Assembly: GCA_035574235.1 (NCBI GenBank) | Contig: DATLZA010000008.1 | Coordinates: forward strand, 1 to 34,617 | From: Planctomycetota bacterium | GTDB taxonomy: Bacteria > Planctomycetota > MHYJ01 > JACPRB01 | Direction: 5' to 3' | DNA: 34,617 nucleotides | Part shown: positions 23,624 to 32,707 of the stretch, piece after piece | Numbering within the stretch: position 1 is the first letter of the stretch | How the letters are laid out: each line of letters opens with the position of its first letter | Position numbers and translations under genes: made by a program | The notes under the pieces: model-generated | Told to the model about the DNA's origin: nothing | The model's database searches: none | The model's input: the letters and a program-made list of their open reading frames with translations, nothing else

Positions 23624-24700
23624 ATGCGAAACGAATGGACGCGCCGCGAGTTCCTCGGCTCCGTCGCCGCCGCCGCGGCCGCGGCGCCGCGCCCCCAGGA
23701 GCGGCCCGCCCGGCTCGGGCTCAAGCTCGGCTTCGACAACTTCTCCATCCGCGCGCTCGGCTGGAAGGCCCCGAAGCTCCTCGAATACGCCGCCGAACTC
23801 CGGCTGGACACGGTTCTCCTTTCCGACCTCGACGTCTACGAAAGCCACGACGACGCGTACCTCCGCGACCTGCGCCGGAAGGCCGCCGATCTCGGAATCG
23901 ACATCCAGGTGGGCACCGGATGCATCTGCCCGAGCTCGGGAATGTGGAATCCTAAGTGGGGCCCGCCCGAGGAGCACCTGGCGCTGACGATCCGCATCGC
24001 CCGGGCGCTCGGCTCGACCGTCGCGCGCTGCTTCCTGGGCCGCGGCGAGGACCGGAAGACCGAAGGAGGCATCCGCCGGCACATCGAAAACACCGTCCGC
24101 GTCTTCAAGGCGGTCCGCACCCGCGCGCTCGACGCGGGAGTCAAGATCGCGATCGAGAATCACGCCGGAGACATGCAGGCCCGGGAAGTCGTGGCGCTCA
24201 TCGAGGAAGCGGGACCGGATTACGTGGGCGCCACCCTCGATTCCGGCAACGCCACGTGGGCCCTCGAGGATCCGCGCGAGAACCTCGAAATCCTGGGACG
24301 CTATGCGGTCAGCACGGGCATCCGGGACTCGGCCGTCTGGGAAAGCCCGCAGGGAGCCTTCGTCCAGTGGACCGCCCTGGGCGAAGGACAGGTGGATTGG
24401 AAGGATTACTTCCGCCGATTCGCCGAGCTCTGCCCGAAGACGCCCGTCCAACTGGAAATCATTTCCGGCTTCGCGCGCGAGTATCCCTATCTGCGGGACG
24501 ACTTCTGGGCGGCCTGGCCCGAGGCCCGGGCGGTCGATTTCGCCAAATTCGTCCGCATGGCCAGGCGGGGAACTCCGCGGGAACCCTTCCGGGTGCCCCC
24601 CGGCCAGGACCGCCGCGAGGCGGAGCGCGCCTACCAGAAGAACGAGCTCGAAAAGAGCGTCCGCTACTGCAAAGAGATCCTCGGACTCGGGCTCAAGTAG
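23624..24700 (+). CDS. Tat-exported TIM-barrel sugar-phosphate isomerase/epimerase-like protein
   Basis: A 358-residue protein. The N-terminus [15 protein letters not shown] is a twin-arginine-type signal (one Arg pair then FLG), common in planctomycete enzymes of this family. The rest is a xylose-isomerase-like (AP-endonuclease-2) barrel: [29 protein letters not shown] (a metal-site Glu and His) and [15 protein letters not shown]. The start follows AGGAGGAGGACGC. The exact sugar or inositol substrate is unknown. It ends 5 bases from the end of the PHP gene on the other strand. Confidence 0.85.
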   Translation: MRNEWTRREFLGSVAAAAAAAPRPQERPARLGLKLGFDNFSIRALGWKAPKLLEYAAELRLDTVLLSDLDVYESHDDAYLRDLRRKAADLGIDIQVGTGCICPSSGMWNPKWGPPEEHLALTIRIARALGSTVARCFLGRGEDRKTEGGIRRHIENTVRVFKAVRTRALDAGVKIAIENHAGDMQAREVVALIEEAGPDYVGATLDSGNATWALEDPRENLEILGRYAVSTGIRDSAVWESPQGAFVQWTALGEGQVDWKDYFRRFAELCPKTPVQLEIISGFAREYPYLRDDFWAAWPEARAVDFAKFVRMARRGTPREPFRVPPGQDRREAERAYQKNELEKSVRYCKEILGLGLK

Positions 24701-24705
24701 ACCCG

Positions 24706-25944
24706 CTACCGCGGCGCCAGACGCCGGACGACCACCGGCTGCACCCAGGCGGTTTCGAAATCCTCGGGAGCGTAGCCGTTCGGGTGCCGGCGGCTGGAGA
24801 CGACGGTGGCCCGCACGTAAAGCTCATCCCCCCGGAACGCGTACGAGGGCGACGGTCCCTCCGCTTCGGCGAGCACCTCGCCGGGGGGACCCGCCCGCCC
24901 TTCCACGATCCGCGTCCCGATGAAGCGCGTCACGTAGGTCACCCCTTCCTCGGCGCGGATCCGCACGCTCAGGCGCCGCGGCTCCGCCACGACGTCCTCC
25001 AGCGTCACGCCGCTCGAGGCGTAGAAGTCCCCGGCGCTCATCGCCCGGAGGATCGCCTCCGGGGTCAGCGCTTCCGCGCGCACCCAGATCCAGCCGCGCC
25101 CGGGAGTGGACGTCCGCGCCTCCGGAGCCCCGTAATAGTTGTGCGCGTCGTCCGTGGCCAGGGCGTAGAGGACGTCTCCCCCGATCTCGGCCAGCCGCCG
25201 CGTCAGAACGTAGTCCCAGATGGCCTCGGTCCCCGGATGTTCGGCGTCCCCGTAATTGCGCACCCCCCGGTGGCCGTTATAGACCTCGAAGAAGCGCTCT
25301 CCCTTCACGCGCGCGATGTCCTCGGCGCGGATCGCCCAGTGGAAATTCGGATGGTTGAGGTGCACCAGCACGGGTTTGCCGCTCCTTCGGGCCGCCTCCT
25401 CCACGGCCCGGATCGTCCGTTCCATCACGTCCTGCACGGACGTCCCTCCCGGAGGCCGGATCAGCTCCGTGTGATTCATCGAGTTGTGATGAATCGGAAG
25501 CTTCTCGAAGGTGTCGGAGATCTCTTCGCCGGGAATGAAGAGGAATTGATCCTTCTCCTCGAAGGCGGCCCGGAGCTCGGCCAGCGTGCGGAGGCGGATC
25601 TCGCGGATCTCCCCCGTGTCCCGAAGGGTCACCGCGCCGGCGCCGAACCGCTCGACGAGCTTTTGCAGCCGCTCCGGCGCCAGTTCCCGCCGGCCTGTCC
25701 CGATCTTCCTCCAGGCCTCCCCTTCCTGCACCACGTTGTGGTCGGAAAGAACGAGGAAATGATAACCGTGGGACTTGTACCAGTCGGCGGCGACCTCGGG
25801 CGGCGCGTCTCCGTCGCTCCAGAGCGTATGGGTATGGGTGTTCCCCTTGTACCAGCGCCGCTCGACGGGCGTTCCGGCCGCCCAAGGCAACGCCACAAAC
25901 GAAACCAGAACGAGCACGAAGAGCGGCCGCGCGATCTCCCGCAT
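24706..25944 (-). CDS. Secreted PHP-domain phosphoesterase-like protein
   Basis: A 412-residue protein with a signal peptide (REIARPLFVLVLVSFVALP). Clear PHP motifs follow: KGNTHTHTLWSDGD, GYHFLVLSDHNVV, FIPGEEISD, KPVLVHLNHPNFHW, and ALATDDAHNYYG. They provide the usual His/Asp/Glu metal ligands, so it is probably an active phosphoesterase of unknown substrate. The start at 25944 has GGAGG 8 bases upstream and is right before the signal sequence. It is the last gene of the long leftward chain, 43 bases after NagA. Confidence 0.87.
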   Translation of the reverse strand: MREIARPLFVLVLVSFVALPWAAGTPVERRWYKGNTHTHTLWSDGDAPPEVAADWYKSHGYHFLVLSDHNVVQEGEAWRKIGTGRRELAPERLQKLVERFGAGAVTLRDTGEIREIRLRTLAELRAAFEEKDQFLFIPGEEISDTFEKLPIHHNSMNHTELIRPPGGTSVQDVMERTIRAVEEAARRSGKPVLVHLNHPNFHWAIRAEDIARVKGERFFEVYNGHRGVRNYGDAEHPGTEAIWDYVLTRRLAEIGGDVLYALATDDAHNYYGAPEARTSTPGRGWIWVRAEALTPEAILRAMSAGDFYASSGVTLEDVVAEPRRLSVRIRAEEGVTYVTRFIGTRIVEGRAGPPGEVLAEAEGPSPSYAFRGDELYVRATVVSSRRHPNGYAPEDFETAWVQPVVVRRLAPR

Positions 25945-25987
25945 GGGTCTTCCCTCCGCTATGGAACACCCGCCGCCGGCGGGCCGC

Positions 25988-27121
25988 TCAGTCCGCCGCG
26001 AAAACCCGGCGGCCCCCCTTCCAGGTCTCCCGCACCTCGAGCCGCCCATCGCGCTCTTCCAGCAGAACGACGTCCGCCGGGGCCCCCTTCCAGAGCCCCA
26101 AGTGCGCCGGAAGCCCGAGCACCTGCGCGGGCCGGGTGGACGCCATCTCCCAGGCCTCGCCCAGAGGGCACAGCCCGCGCCGCACCAGGTGCTCCACCCC
26201 CGCCCGCAGCATCTGCGCCGATCCCGCCAGAAGCGCCGGCTGGTCCGCCAAATGGAGGCGGCCCTCGGGCGTCAGGACGACCCGGCCGCCCACGGGCGTC
26301 CGGTACTCGCCCGGCGCCAGCCCCGCCAGATGCACCGCGTCGCTCACCAGCATCGCCCGACCCGCTTTGGCGCGCAGGACGACCTTGAGCACCGAATCCG
26401 GCAGATGAAAGCCGTCCGCGATGACGCACGCCGCCAGATCGTCCAGCGCGAGCTGTTCCCACAGATAGTTGGGGTGTCGCGGAAGGGTCAGGTGGGCGCC
26501 GTTGCCCAGATGCGTGGACATCCGCGCCCCGGCCCGGGCGGCCTCCCGGATCTGCTCCGGCGTGGCCGCCGTGTGGCCGATCGAGACGATCACCCCCGCG
26601 GCGGCGAGGCGGCGGATGAAGTCCGCGGATCCCGGATATTCGGGAGACATCGTGACGATCCGGATCCGCCCTTCGGCCGCGCGCTGCCAGCGCTCGAAAA
26701 GATTCCAGTCCGGCGGGCGGACGAAAGCCCGATCATGCGCCCCCCGCGGGCCGTCCTCCGGGGAGATGAAGGGACCTTCCAGGTGGATCCCCGCGATGCC
26801 GGCCGCCGCGTCCGGATCCCGCGTGCAGGCACGCGCCACGGCGCGGACCGCTTCTTCGATCGCCTCGGGGCTGCCGGTAATGATCGTCGGGCAGTAGGAC
26901 GTCACGCCCTCCCGCCACAGCTCGCGGGTAACGCGCCCGGGAAGGTCCTCCGGAACCGGCAGCGCGTTGAAGTCCAGGCCCCGATACCCGTTGACCTGGA
27001 GATCCACGAATCCCGGTCCCACCCAGGGGCCCCCGGACCCGCCCCGCACGGACTCGATGCGGCCGTCCCGCACCCCCACGGAGATGCAGCGGCCGGTGCG
27101 GAAGTGGCGACCGCGGATCAC
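25988..27121 (-). CDS. nagA: N-acetylglucosamine-6-phosphate deacetylase
   Basis: NagA removes acetate from N-acetylglucosamine-6-phosphate, a step in amino-sugar and cell-wall recycling. The 377 residues show the amidohydrolase barrel: GPGFVDLQVNGYRGLDFN, GIHLEGPFISP (metal Glu), VSIGHTAATPEQI (His), STHLGNGAH and MLVSDAVHLAGL (catalytic Asp). Length is typical. It starts in an ATGA overlap with the oxidoreductase gene upstream, and a PHP gene follows. The set suggests use of an amino-sugar derivative. Confidence 0.92.
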   Translation of the reverse strand: MIRGRHFRTGRCISVGVRDGRIESVRGGSGGPWVGPGFVDLQVNGYRGLDFNALPVPEDLPGRVTRELWREGVTSYCPTIITGSPEAIEEAVRAVARACTRDPDAAAGIAGIHLEGPFISPEDGPRGAHDRAFVRPPDWNLFERWQRAAEGRIRIVTMSPEYPGSADFIRRLAAAGVIVSIGHTAATPEQIREAARAGARMSTHLGNGAHLTLPRHPNYLWEQLALDDLAACVIADGFHLPDSVLKVVLRAKAGRAMLVSDAVHLAGLAPGEYRTPVGGRVVLTPEGRLHLADQPALLAGSAQMLRAGVEHLVRRGLCPLGEAWEMASTRPAQVLGLPAHLGLWKGAPADVVLLEERDGRLEVRETWKGGRRVFAAD

Positions 27122-28143
27122 GGAGCCTCCACCCTTTGCTCCCCTCCCCGAGCCGCCGACGCGTACAGCGCCTCGACCAGCGCCACCGCCCGGAATCCGT
27201 CCTCCGCGGTGACCGCCGGCGGACGTCCCCGTTCGATCGCCTCGAGCACGTCGCGGATCTGCGCCTGATGGAAACGATGATGGCTCAGCCGGGGGTCGCG
27301 CACGCCCGCGCTCGCCTCGCCCCCCGAGCGCGGCGGCTCGGGCGCCCCGGGCACCGTCCAGTGCGTAATCGAGGCGCCCTCCAGCCAGATCGTGCCCTTC
27401 TCCCCGTACAGCCGCAGCGCCGGCGCGAATCCCGGCTGCGCGCTCGTCGTGGCCATCACGGTTCCCCAGGCGCCGCTCTCAAAGCTCACGATTCCCAGGG
27501 CCAGGTCTTCCGCCTCCATCCGGTGGGTCTGCGTCGCCGTCCGACCGATCACCGACCGCGCCGGCCCCGCGAACCACAGCATGAGGTCCACCGAATGGAT
27601 GCCCTGGTTCATGAGCGCTCCGCCGTCCTCGGCGATCGTGCCGCGCCAGTCCGCCGAATCGTAGTAGGCCTGCGTGCGGTAGTAGGGCACCGACGCCTCG
27701 ACGAGAAGCAGGCGCCCCAGAAGTCCCGCCTCCAGCGCCCGCCGCACCGCCGCGTGCTGCTCCTCGAAGCGCCGTTGCGAGACCACCGAAAGGACCCGCC
27801 GGCGGGCGCGGGCTTCCTCGAGCATCCGGCGCGCCTCCGACGCGTTCATGGCCATGGGCTTCTCGACCAGGACGTGCTTCCCGGCCCCCAGGGCCTCCAG
27901 CGCGATCCGCGCGTGCGAGCCGCTGCTCGTGACGACGTCCACGAGATCCACTTCCGGGTCGCCCAGAAGCGCGCGGTAATCGGTCGTCCAGCGGCAGCCG
28001 AACCGTTCGCCCGCCGCGCGCGCCCGCGCTTCCGTGCGCGAGGAAACCCCCACCAGCCGCACCTCCGGAAGCTCCCGCAGCGCGGCCAGATGCTGCTCGG
28101 CGATCGATCCGCTTCCGACGACGGCCACCCCGCGCGCGCTCAT
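27118..28143 (-). CDS. Gfo/Idh/MocA-family NAD(P)-dependent oxidoreductase
   Basis: A 341-residue protein with an N-terminal Rossmann fold (GVAVVGSGSIAEQHLAAL), the substrate-loop motif HVLVEKPMAMNASEA (the EKP signature of the family), and a C-terminal beta domain with GGALMNQGIHSVDLMLWF. Members oxidise or reduce sugars and inositols. It lies between an isomerase/epimerase gene (ATGA overlap) and nagA (ATGA overlap), so it probably acts on the same sugar. The start at 28143 is set by the overlap and by the first strand. Confidence 0.9.
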   Translation of the reverse strand: MSARGVAVVGSGSIAEQHLAALRELPEVRLVGVSSRTEARARAAGERFGCRWTTDYRALLGDPEVDLVDVVTSSGSHARIALEALGAGKHVLVEKPMAMNASEARRMLEEARARRRVLSVVSQRRFEEQHAAVRRALEAGLLGRLLLVEASVPYYRTQAYYDSADWRGTIAEDGGALMNQGIHSVDLMLWFAGPARSVIGRTATQTHRMEAEDLALGIVSFESGAWGTVMATTSAQPGFAPALRLYGEKGTIWLEGASITHWTVPGAPEPPRSGGEASAGVRDPRLSHHRFHQAQIRDVLEAIERGRPPAVTAEDGFRAVALVEALYASAARGGEQRVEAP

Positions 28144-28997
28144 CGCGCTCCCTCCAGGAGCCGCCGGAGCCCCTCCAGCGTCTCCTCCGTCCCCTGCATC
28201 GGCGTTCCCCCTTCCGGCGTGTACCGGGTCTCGAGCGTGTAGATCCCGCGGTACCCGTCCCGCTCCAGGGCCAGGATCTGATCCCTCAAGGGGGTGCGTC
28301 CCCGGCCGATCGGAACGCACCGCGGCTTTCCGTCCGGATCGAGGACCGCGTCCTTCAGATGGACGTGCGCCAGCAGCCCCCGGACGTGGGCGTACCCCTC
28401 GGGATACGCCGAGCGCCCCCCGTACGTCTCGTTGCCCGGATCCCAGAGGACGCGCATCGCGGGACTCCCCACCGCGCGGACGATCGCGGCGACCTCCTCG
28501 GCGTACCCGCCGTTGCAGGCGGTCTCGTTTTCCTGAAGCAGAAGCATCCCCTCCCGCTCGGCCGCCTGCGCCGCGCGGCGGAGATGCCCGACGATCTCGT
28601 CGAAATGGCGCGCGGGCTCCCGTTCCCGCCAGAACGAGAACACCCGGATCCGGCGGGTGCCGAGCGCCCGGGCGATCCGCATCGTGCGCGGAAGCTTCTC
28701 GAAGTGCGCGGCCAGATCCTCCTCCTGGCTGCCGAAGAGGTCGCCGCTCTGGACGGGCCGCGCGGGATCCAGCGCGCACTTGAACAGCGGCGAGGCGATC
28801 GCCGAAACCGCCAGGCCCCGGGACCGCACTTCCCGCGCCGCCCGCTCCACCTCGGCGTCCGACAGGTTCGAGACGTTCACGCCGTCCACCATCCGGACTT
28901 CCACGTGCCGGAACCCCCGGCGGACCGCCCAGTCCAGCGCTTCCGTGAAGCGGTCGGAAACTTCGTCCGTCAGAACGCTCAAGCGATCGAAGATCAT
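28140..28997 (-). CDS. TIM-barrel sugar-phosphate isomerase/epimerase-like protein
   Basis: A 285-residue cytoplasmic barrel of the xylose-isomerase-like family: LSVLTDEVSDRFTEALDWAVRRGF, then MLLLQENETACNGGYAEE, VLWDPGNETYGG and LLAHVHLKDAV, with the Glu/Asp/His metal ligands. The substrate is unknown. It begins 4 bases after the Ser/Thr kinase gene and overlaps the Gfo/Idh gene by ATGA. Such isomerase plus Gfo/Idh pairs are common in sugar-breakdown operons. Confidence 0.88.
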   Translation of the reverse strand: MIFDRLSVLTDEVSDRFTEALDWAVRRGFRHVEVRMVDGVNVSNLSDAEVERAAREVRSRGLAVSAIASPLFKCALDPARPVQSGDLFGSQEEDLAAHFEKLPRTMRIARALGTRRIRVFSFWREREPARHFDEIVGHLRRAAQAAEREGMLLLQENETACNGGYAEEVAAIVRAVGSPAMRVLWDPGNETYGGRSAYPEGYAHVRGLLAHVHLKDAVLDPDGKPRCVPIGRGRTPLRDQILALERDGYRGIYTLETRYTPEGGTPMQGTEETLEGLRRLLEGAR

Positions 28998-29001
28998 GTC
29001 C

Positions 29002-30624
29002 CTATTTCTCCGCCTCGACGGCCTTTTCGGCGAGATACCAGTCCCCTTCCTGCCAGACCCAGTGAACCCGTCCGGACTGCGTGAAACGTTCCTGACGCCG
29101 TTCGTTGTACAGGACCGCGCGGTACCGGACGCTGGCCGTCTTGCGGTTCTCGATCTCGAGCCCCTCTTCGAGCACTTCGATCCGCTCGGGGCGCCCGGCC
29201 CATTCGTGAATCAGTCCCACCACGAAACCGAGCCACGCTCCCACGCCGCCTTCGCCGACCTTGCGCCGGACCTCCGGGCTGACGAAATCCTGGAGCCGAT
29301 GCCCTTCCCCCCGTCGCAGCGTCTTGACGCGCTCGGCGAAGTCGCGCGTGCGCTCCAGGAGCCGCGCCCGGTGGAGGTCCCGTTCGCGCCGGTCGATCTC
29401 GGCGGCATTCTCGGGATAGCGCGCCCGGACGAGGTCCAGGCGGGCCAGCGCCGCGCCCGGCGCCCCTTTTCCTCCCGGCGCGGGAGCGAGGGCCTCCTCG
29501 ATTTCGCGGTCTAAAGCCTTCCGGCGCAGCGCCTCCGCTTCGCGCCCGGCCCGCTCGGCCCATTCGGTGCCCGGGAAGCGCTGCGCGACCTCCTTGTAGC
29601 GGAGAATCCTTTCCGCCTCCGTCCGGGCGGCCCCCGCGGCGCGGAACGCGCGCTCCGCGGGGCCCGGTCCCAGGACCGCGAGGAAAAAGACCACCGCCAC
29701 CAGCGCCGCCACCCCCACGCCCGCCCCCGCCAGGAGGAGCCGCCGGCGCCGCCGCGGCGTGAGGACCTTGTCCTCCGTCACCGTCACGAGCGTCCCTCCG
29801 CCGCCCCGCTTGATCCGGTCCACGGCCGCCACGACCTCATCGGCCGTCTGGAACCGGTCCTCCGGCCGCTTGGCCATGAGCTTCTCGACGAGGCTCTCGA
29901 CTTCGGCCGGCACGTCCGGGACGATCGAGCGCAGGGGTTCCGGCCGCTCGTTCGGATCGGCATGCTTGAGGGCGATCGAGACGGCGCTGCCCGTTCCATA
30001 AGGCGGCCGTCCCGCCAGGAGCGCGTAGAGCGTCGCGCCGAGGGAATAGAGGTCCGACCGGCCGTCGATTCGTTCGCCGCGCGCCTGCTCCGGCGAGAGA
30101 AACTGGGGCGTCCCCACGATCTCGTCGGCGGCCGTGACGGTGGCGCCGGCGCCGACCTCGCGGGCCAGGCCGAAGTCGGTCACCATCACCCGGCTCTGGC
30201 GCGTGACGAGAATGTTGGACGGCTTGATGTCGCGGTGCACGAGGCCCAGGCGGTGGGCCGCGCCGAGGGCCTGCGCCACCTTCTTGGCGATCGCCAGGGC
30301 ATCCCCCACGCTCAGCCTTCCCTTGCGGGCCAGAACCTTCTGAAGATCGGTCCCCTCGACGTAGGCCATGACGATGTAGTGGACGCCGTCGGCCGAGCCC
30401 GCGTCGAGAACGGGGACCACGTTCGGATGGTCGATGCGCGCGGCGGCGCGGGCCTCGCGGAGGAACCGCTGGACGGCCTCCGGATCGGCGGCGAAGCCCG
30501 CCGGAAGGACCTTGACGGCCACGTCCTTGTCGAGCGTCTCGTGGCGGGCCAGCCAGACGACGCCCATGCCGCCCTGCCCGAGCTTGCGCACCAGGCGGCA
30601 GCGGCCGAGCACCCGGTTTTCCAT
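29002..30624 (-). CDS. Membrane-anchored Ser/Thr protein kinase (PknB-like)
   Basis: A 540-residue protein. The kinase domain (about 8-270) has the glycine loop LGQGGMG, catalytic K38 in VAVKVL, HRDIKPSN (D132), DFG at 150-152, GTPQFLSPEQ and SDLYSLGATLYALLAG. A Arg-rich stretch leads to one membrane helix (about 296-318). The outer part (320-540) is helical and ends in a possible SnoaL/NTF2-like region. The type is abundant in planctomycetes. TATAAT lies 10 bases before the ATG and there is no Shine-Dalgarno. An isomerase gene follows after 4 bases. Confidence 0.92.
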   Translation of the reverse strand: MENRVLGRCRLVRKLGQGGMGVVWLARHETLDKDVAVKVLPAGFAADPEAVQRFLREARAAARIDHPNVVPVLDAGSADGVHYIVMAYVEGTDLQKVLARKGRLSVGDALAIAKKVAQALGAAHRLGLVHRDIKPSNILVTRQSRVMVTDFGLAREVGAGATVTAADEIVGTPQFLSPEQARGERIDGRSDLYSLGATLYALLAGRPPYGTGSAVSIALKHADPNERPEPLRSIVPDVPAEVESLVEKLMAKRPEDRFQTADEVVAAVDRIKRGGGGTLVTVTEDKVLTPRRRRRLLLAGAGVGVAALVAVVFFLAVLGPGPAERAFRAAGAARTEAERILRYKEVAQRFPGTEWAERAGREAEALRRKALDREIEEALAPAPGGKGAPGAALARLDLVRARYPENAAEIDRRERDLHRARLLERTRDFAERVKTLRRGEGHRLQDFVSPEVRRKVGEGGVGAWLGFVVGLIHEWAGRPERIEVLEEGLEIENRKTASVRYRAVLYNERRQERFTQSGRVHWVWQEGDWYLAEKAVEAEK

Positions 30625-30634
30625 CCGGGTCGCG

Positions 30635-30663
30635 ATTATAGCGCCGGGGCCGGGCCGGTCGAA
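30635..30663 (-). promoter_or_regulatory. Promoter of the Ser/Thr kinase gene
   Basis: On the minus strand TTCGAC (30658-30663), 17 bases, then TATAAT (30635-30640). The predicted start is near 30628, only about 4 bases before the kinase ATG. The wbqC-like promoter at 32634 has the very similar TTCGAA-N17-TATATT. Confidence 0.45.
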
Positions 30664-30803
30664 CCTTCTTCTTCCTCGAGCCGGCGGCGCAGCTCGCGCT
30701 TGCGGGCGCTGCGCGGCCCGTGGAGCTTGTCGATCACGCGCGAGGGCGGCGGCATGGGCGAGCGCGGCCGGACGACCCTGCGTTTCCTCTTCCGCCGGGC
30801 CAT
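30636..30803 (-). CDS. Hypothetical 55-residue basic protein
   Basis: This small ORF starts 5 bases after the WecA-like stop and ends 11 bases before the kinase start. Almost every codon ends in G or C until the last few, as in real genes here. The product begins MARRKRKRRVVRPRS, then a Pro stretch, then an Arg/Glu-rich helix (RKRELRRRLEEEEG). I do not recognise it; the charge suggests RNA or DNA binding. There is no good ribosome site, so translation would be coupled to the upstream gene. Its stop codon lies within the kinase's TATAAT. Confidence 0.5.
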   Translation of the reverse strand: MARRKRKRRVVRPRSPMPPPSRVIDKLHGPRSARKRELRRRLEEEEGSTGPAPAL

Positions 30804-30807
30804 GGCG

Positions 30808-31920
30808 TCACGCATCGACCCCGGCGGCGGGGGCGGAAGGGGCCAGGGCGGAGCCGCGGGCGGGCGCCTCGTACACGGGGGCGCGGTCGAGGATCCAGCC
30901 GAGCGCTCCGAGAACCGCCGCGGACACGGCCAGGACCGGGAGATAGAGGCCCGGCCCCACTTCGGGACGGGCCAGGATCACGCCGAGGGCGCCGCCGACC
31001 ATTCCGAAAAGATAGAGGACCAGGACCGCCTCCCGCGGGGAGAGCCCCAGCGCCATGAGACGATGGGCCAGATGGTCGCGCCCGCAGTAGACGATCGCCT
31101 GGAGGGGACCCCGGACGATGCCGCGGCGCACGCGGAGGATCGTGGTCAGGGTGATGTCGTAGAGCGGCACGCAGAGGATCGCGCAGGGAACGGCCACGGC
31201 CTTCACGGCGTCTCCGCGGGCCCAGCCGGCCTGGACCGTGAGCGCGGCCAGGAGGAACCCGAGGAGAAGCGATCCCGAATCCCCCAGGAAGATGCGGGCC
31301 GGCCGGAAGTTGTAACGGAGAAACCCCAGGCACGCGCCCAGGAGCGCCACGGCCACGTAGCTGACGCGCGGCTGTCCGTAAGGCTCCGTGTACCAGGCCA
31401 CGTACAGGGTCCAGAGCGCCGCCACGGCCGCGACGCCCGTGGCGGCGCCGTCCGTGTTGTCGATCGAATTCATGGCGCTCGCGACGCCGGCCACCCAGAG
31501 AACCGTGAGGGCCAGATCGGCGGCGGGAACACCCGTCAGCGTGATGCGGACGCCGAAGCGGGCCAGAAGAAGGGTGGCCAGGACGAGCACCGCGAGCTTC
31601 GCCGGCGCCCACAAGGGCCGGAAGCTGTCGATCATGCCCAGGATCATGACCCCCAGCCCTCCGAGGACGATGGCCAGGATGTCCGTGTGGGCCGCGTAGT
31701 CGGGAAAACGCAGGATGGAAAAAAGTCCCGCCGCGAACGCCGCGTAGACGGCCAGGCCGCCGAGGATCGGAGTGGGTTCCCGGTGGGTCTTGTGTCCGTG
31801 GGGATGGTCCAGGGCGCCGAACCGCCGGCACAGGTGAATGACGAGGGGCGTCGCCAGGTCGGCCACGAACCAGGCCAGGACGAGCATCCAGAGCTGGGGG
31901 TAGTTAAGCTGCGCGATCAC
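30808..31920 (-). CDS. WecA/MraY-type sugar-phosphate transferase (polyprenyl-phosphate GlcNAc-1-phosphate transferase-like)
   Basis: A 370-residue membrane protein with about ten hydrophobic helices. Family motifs are [28 protein letters not shown] (the D-x-x-D-G of the active site), [17 protein letters not shown] and [15 protein letters not shown]. WecA-like enzymes place a sugar phosphate on undecaprenyl phosphate to start O-antigen, exopolysaccharide or teichoic acid. The N-terminus overlaps the WbqC-like gene by 17 bases. The closeness of a UDP-sugar decarboxylase gene supports a surface-polysaccharide role. The sugar cannot be read from sequence. Confidence 0.88.
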   Translation of the reverse strand: MIAQLNYPQLWMLVLAWFVADLATPLVIHLCRRFGALDHPHGHKTHREPTPILGGLAVYAAFAAGLFSILRFPDYAAHTDILAIVLGGLGVMILGMIDSFRPLWAPAKLAVLVLATLLLARFGVRITLTGVPAADLALTVLWVAGVASAMNSIDNTDGAATGVAAVAALWTLYVAWYTEPYGQPRVSYVAVALLGACLGFLRYNFRPARIFLGDSGSLLLGFLLAALTVQAGWARGDAVKAVAVPCAILCVPLYDITLTTILRVRRGIVRGPLQAIVYCGRDHLAHRLMALGLSPREAVLVLYLFGMVGGALGVILARPEVGPGLYLPVLAVSAAVLGALGWILDRAPVYEAPARGSALAPSAPAAGVDA

Positions 31921-32614
31921 CGGCCAGCACCTGGCGGCTCCGGGGGCCGCAGTTGAAAAGCAGATCGATCGCCGAGAGGTCCGGGACGAAGTCGCCCGGC
32001 CAGCACTGCGGATACACGGGGCAGCGGAACTCCTGGAAGATCAGCCGCACGCCGGCGCGGGCGAAGGCTTCCGGATCGAGATAGTCCCGCCCGTGGACGC
32101 CGGAGAGGTAGGCGTCCGCGCCCGCGGCGCGGCACATGGCCAGGATGAGTTCGGTGGACTGGCCTTCGATCCCCAGATCCGAGGTCCGCTCGAGCGGCCG
32201 CCGCAGTCCGAAGAACTCGAACAGCGCCTCCAGGAAGGCGCAGGTGAGCTCGCAGAACCACTTCCACGGGCGCGCGTAGAGCTCGCGGAGGGGCTCCGCG
32301 TACTCCCGGAAATACGGGGCGCGCCGGTAATTCCACTCGATGGCTCTCCAGTGTTTGCGGGCCCAGGGGACGGAGGAATCGATTTCGGCGTCCCGGATCT
32401 TCTGGGTGTAGCGTCCCTTGGTGAGCACGGGAACCGAGAGCCAGTCCCATCCGCGCGGGGAGTTGGTGCGGATGCGGTTCCGGTGCATCCAGCCGAACGG
32501 GCCGCGCTTGACGAACTGGACGTTGTCCACGACGAGAAAACGATCCGCGCGGGCGACCTTGTCGAAGAAGCCCAGGTACGGCAGGTAGTTGGGCTGGTGC
32601 GCGGTCAGGATCAT
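31904..32614 (-). CDS. WbqC-like family protein
   Basis: A 236-residue protein. The start [22 protein letters not shown] and the segments [17 protein letters not shown] and [16 protein letters not shown] are typical of the WbqC family, found in O-antigen and other polysaccharide clusters; the reaction is not well known. It is the first gene of the long leftward chain and is divergent from a UDP-sugar gene. A TTCGAA-N17-TATATT promoter lies just upstream. Confidence 0.88.
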   Translation of the reverse strand: MILTAHQPNYLPYLGFFDKVARADRFLVVDNVQFVKRGPFGWMHRNRIRTNSPRGWDWLSVPVLTKGRYTQKIRDAEIDSSVPWARKHWRAIEWNYRRAPYFREYAEPLRELYARPWKWFCELTCAFLEALFEFFGLRRPLERTSDLGIEGQSTELILAMCRAAGADAYLSGVHGRDYLDPEAFARAGVRLIFQEFRCPVYPQCWPGDFVPDLSAIDLLFNCGPRSRQVLAGDRAA

Positions 32615-32633
32615 GGCGTCGGCGGTCCCGGAA

Positions 32634-32662
32634 AATATACCACACGCCGGCGGCCCTTCGAA
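32634..32662 (-). promoter_or_regulatory. Promoter of the wbqC-like gene chain
   Basis: On the minus strand TTCGAA (32657-32662), 17 bases, then TATATT (32634-32639). The start would be about 12 bases before the ATG at 32614. It heads a run of genes to 24706. Confidence 0.45.
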
Positions 32663-32707
32663 AATACTGGCGGCAAGCGCTCGCCGCGTGTACTAAGATG
32701 TTCCGCC

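Noticed and set aside
21568-26388. Long opposite-strand ORFs at 21568-23811 (minus) and 23956-26388 (plus)
   Set aside because: Both lie against recognisable PHP, isomerase and NagA genes and have shadow-frame composition.
29962-31956. 664-codon plus-strand ORF rich in Arg, Gly and Glu
   Set aside because: Antisense to the kinase and WecA-like genes, with no family features.
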